Assembly: GCA_012035435.1 (NCBI GenBank) | Contig: JAAUPH010000142.1 | Coordinates: 1-6,337, forward strand | Direction: 5' to 3' | From: Sphingopyxis sp. | GTDB lineage: Bacteria > Pseudomonadota > Alphaproteobacteria > Sphingomonadales > Sphingomonadaceae | DNA length: 6,337 nt | Part shown: piece after piece, positions 6,124-6,337 of the stretch | Layout of the letters: every line of letters starts with the position of its first letter | How positions within the stretch are numbered: the stretch's first letter is position 1 | The notes under the pieces: generated by a model | Database searches by the model: none | What the model was told of the DNA's origin: nothing | The model's input: only the letters and a program-made list of their open reading frames with translations | Made by a program: the position numbers and the translations under genes

Positions 6124-6337
6124 TCCGCCGCCACATCGTCGACGGCGAGATGGCATTCTTCTCGACCTGGTGTCCGGCCGGAACCGCGATCGCCACGCTG
6201 GTCGCCGTCGAAGGTCAGCGCTGGTCCATCGAAGACAGTTTCGAGACCGCCAAGAACGAGCTTGGCCTCGATCACAACGAGACCCGGTCGTGGCACGGCT
6301 GGCACCGACACGTCTCGCTGGTGATGCTCGCCTTCGC
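6060..6337 (+). mobile_element. IS701/IS4-like DDE transposase, C-terminal part only (runs off the window)
   Basis: Frame 6060, 6063 and so on is open for 92 codons to the window end and reads [19 protein letters not shown], then [20 protein letters not shown], then [20 protein letters not shown], then [20 protein letters not shown], then [14 protein letters not shown]. These are the hallmarks of the C-terminal catalytic domain of IS701-type transposases (DDE_5-like). [12 protein letters not shown] fits the R-x3-E-x6-K part of the IS4 superfamily signature, so the third catalytic acid (the Glu) is present. The N-terminal domain, the first two catalytic Asp residues and the left inverted repeat are absent; recO stands there instead. 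The protein fragment should continue right of the window. The family call is strong; the exact IS name is unknown. Confidence 0.88.

Overview
The window reads as chromosomal DNA of an alphaproteobacterium, most likely of the order Sphingomonadales. This rests on four things seen or remembered: high G+C with GC-rich third positions; an F0 operon with both b' and b subunits and no F1 genes beside it; the AtpB signature RPFSLGLRLFVAMTAGH; and a UvrC that starts with an [22 protein letters not shown] extension. The family calls come from remembered signatures, because no database search was possible.

Layout. At 1-378 is the end of a secreted YdbL-family (DUF1318) protein, closed by a strong terminator at 403-436. 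At 469-3206 is the F0 operon on the + strand: a possible promoter, then atpI (591-911), atpB/subunit a (GTG start, 979-1767), atpE/subunit c (1810-2037), a hairpin (2048-2078), the b' subunit (2121-2620) overlapping the b subunit (2613-3152), and a terminator (3178-3206). These genes together make the whole membrane proton channel and the peripheral stalk of ATP synthase. The F1 genes lie elsewhere, as is usual in this class. At 3158-3922 on the - strand is a DltE-like short-chain dehydrogenase that converges on the operon's terminator. Divergent from it is uvrC (3990-5923), which overlaps the start of recO (5923 on) by one base. From about 6060 to the window end the sequence is the C-terminal part of an IS701/IS4-like DDE transposase on the + strand, joined directly onto recO codon ~52.

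The most striking feature is damage to otherwise ordinary genes. Five single-base losses (ydbL ~40, b' ~2507, SDR ~3238 and ~3223, uvrC ~5107) each break a conserved reading frame, and putting back one base restores the family sequence every time. All five go in the same direction, all duplicate a neighbouring base, and one is in an ATP synthase gene. This points to base-undercalling in the sequence rather than real pseudogenes. The recO/transposase junction lies in a stretch of about 18 bases readable as recO in one frame and as transposase in another, and it has no insertion-sequence end. That suggests a microhomology-mediated recombination or, more likely here, an assembly misjoin. I found no convincing new biological system; the window is housekeeping DNA with an unusual error or decay pattern.
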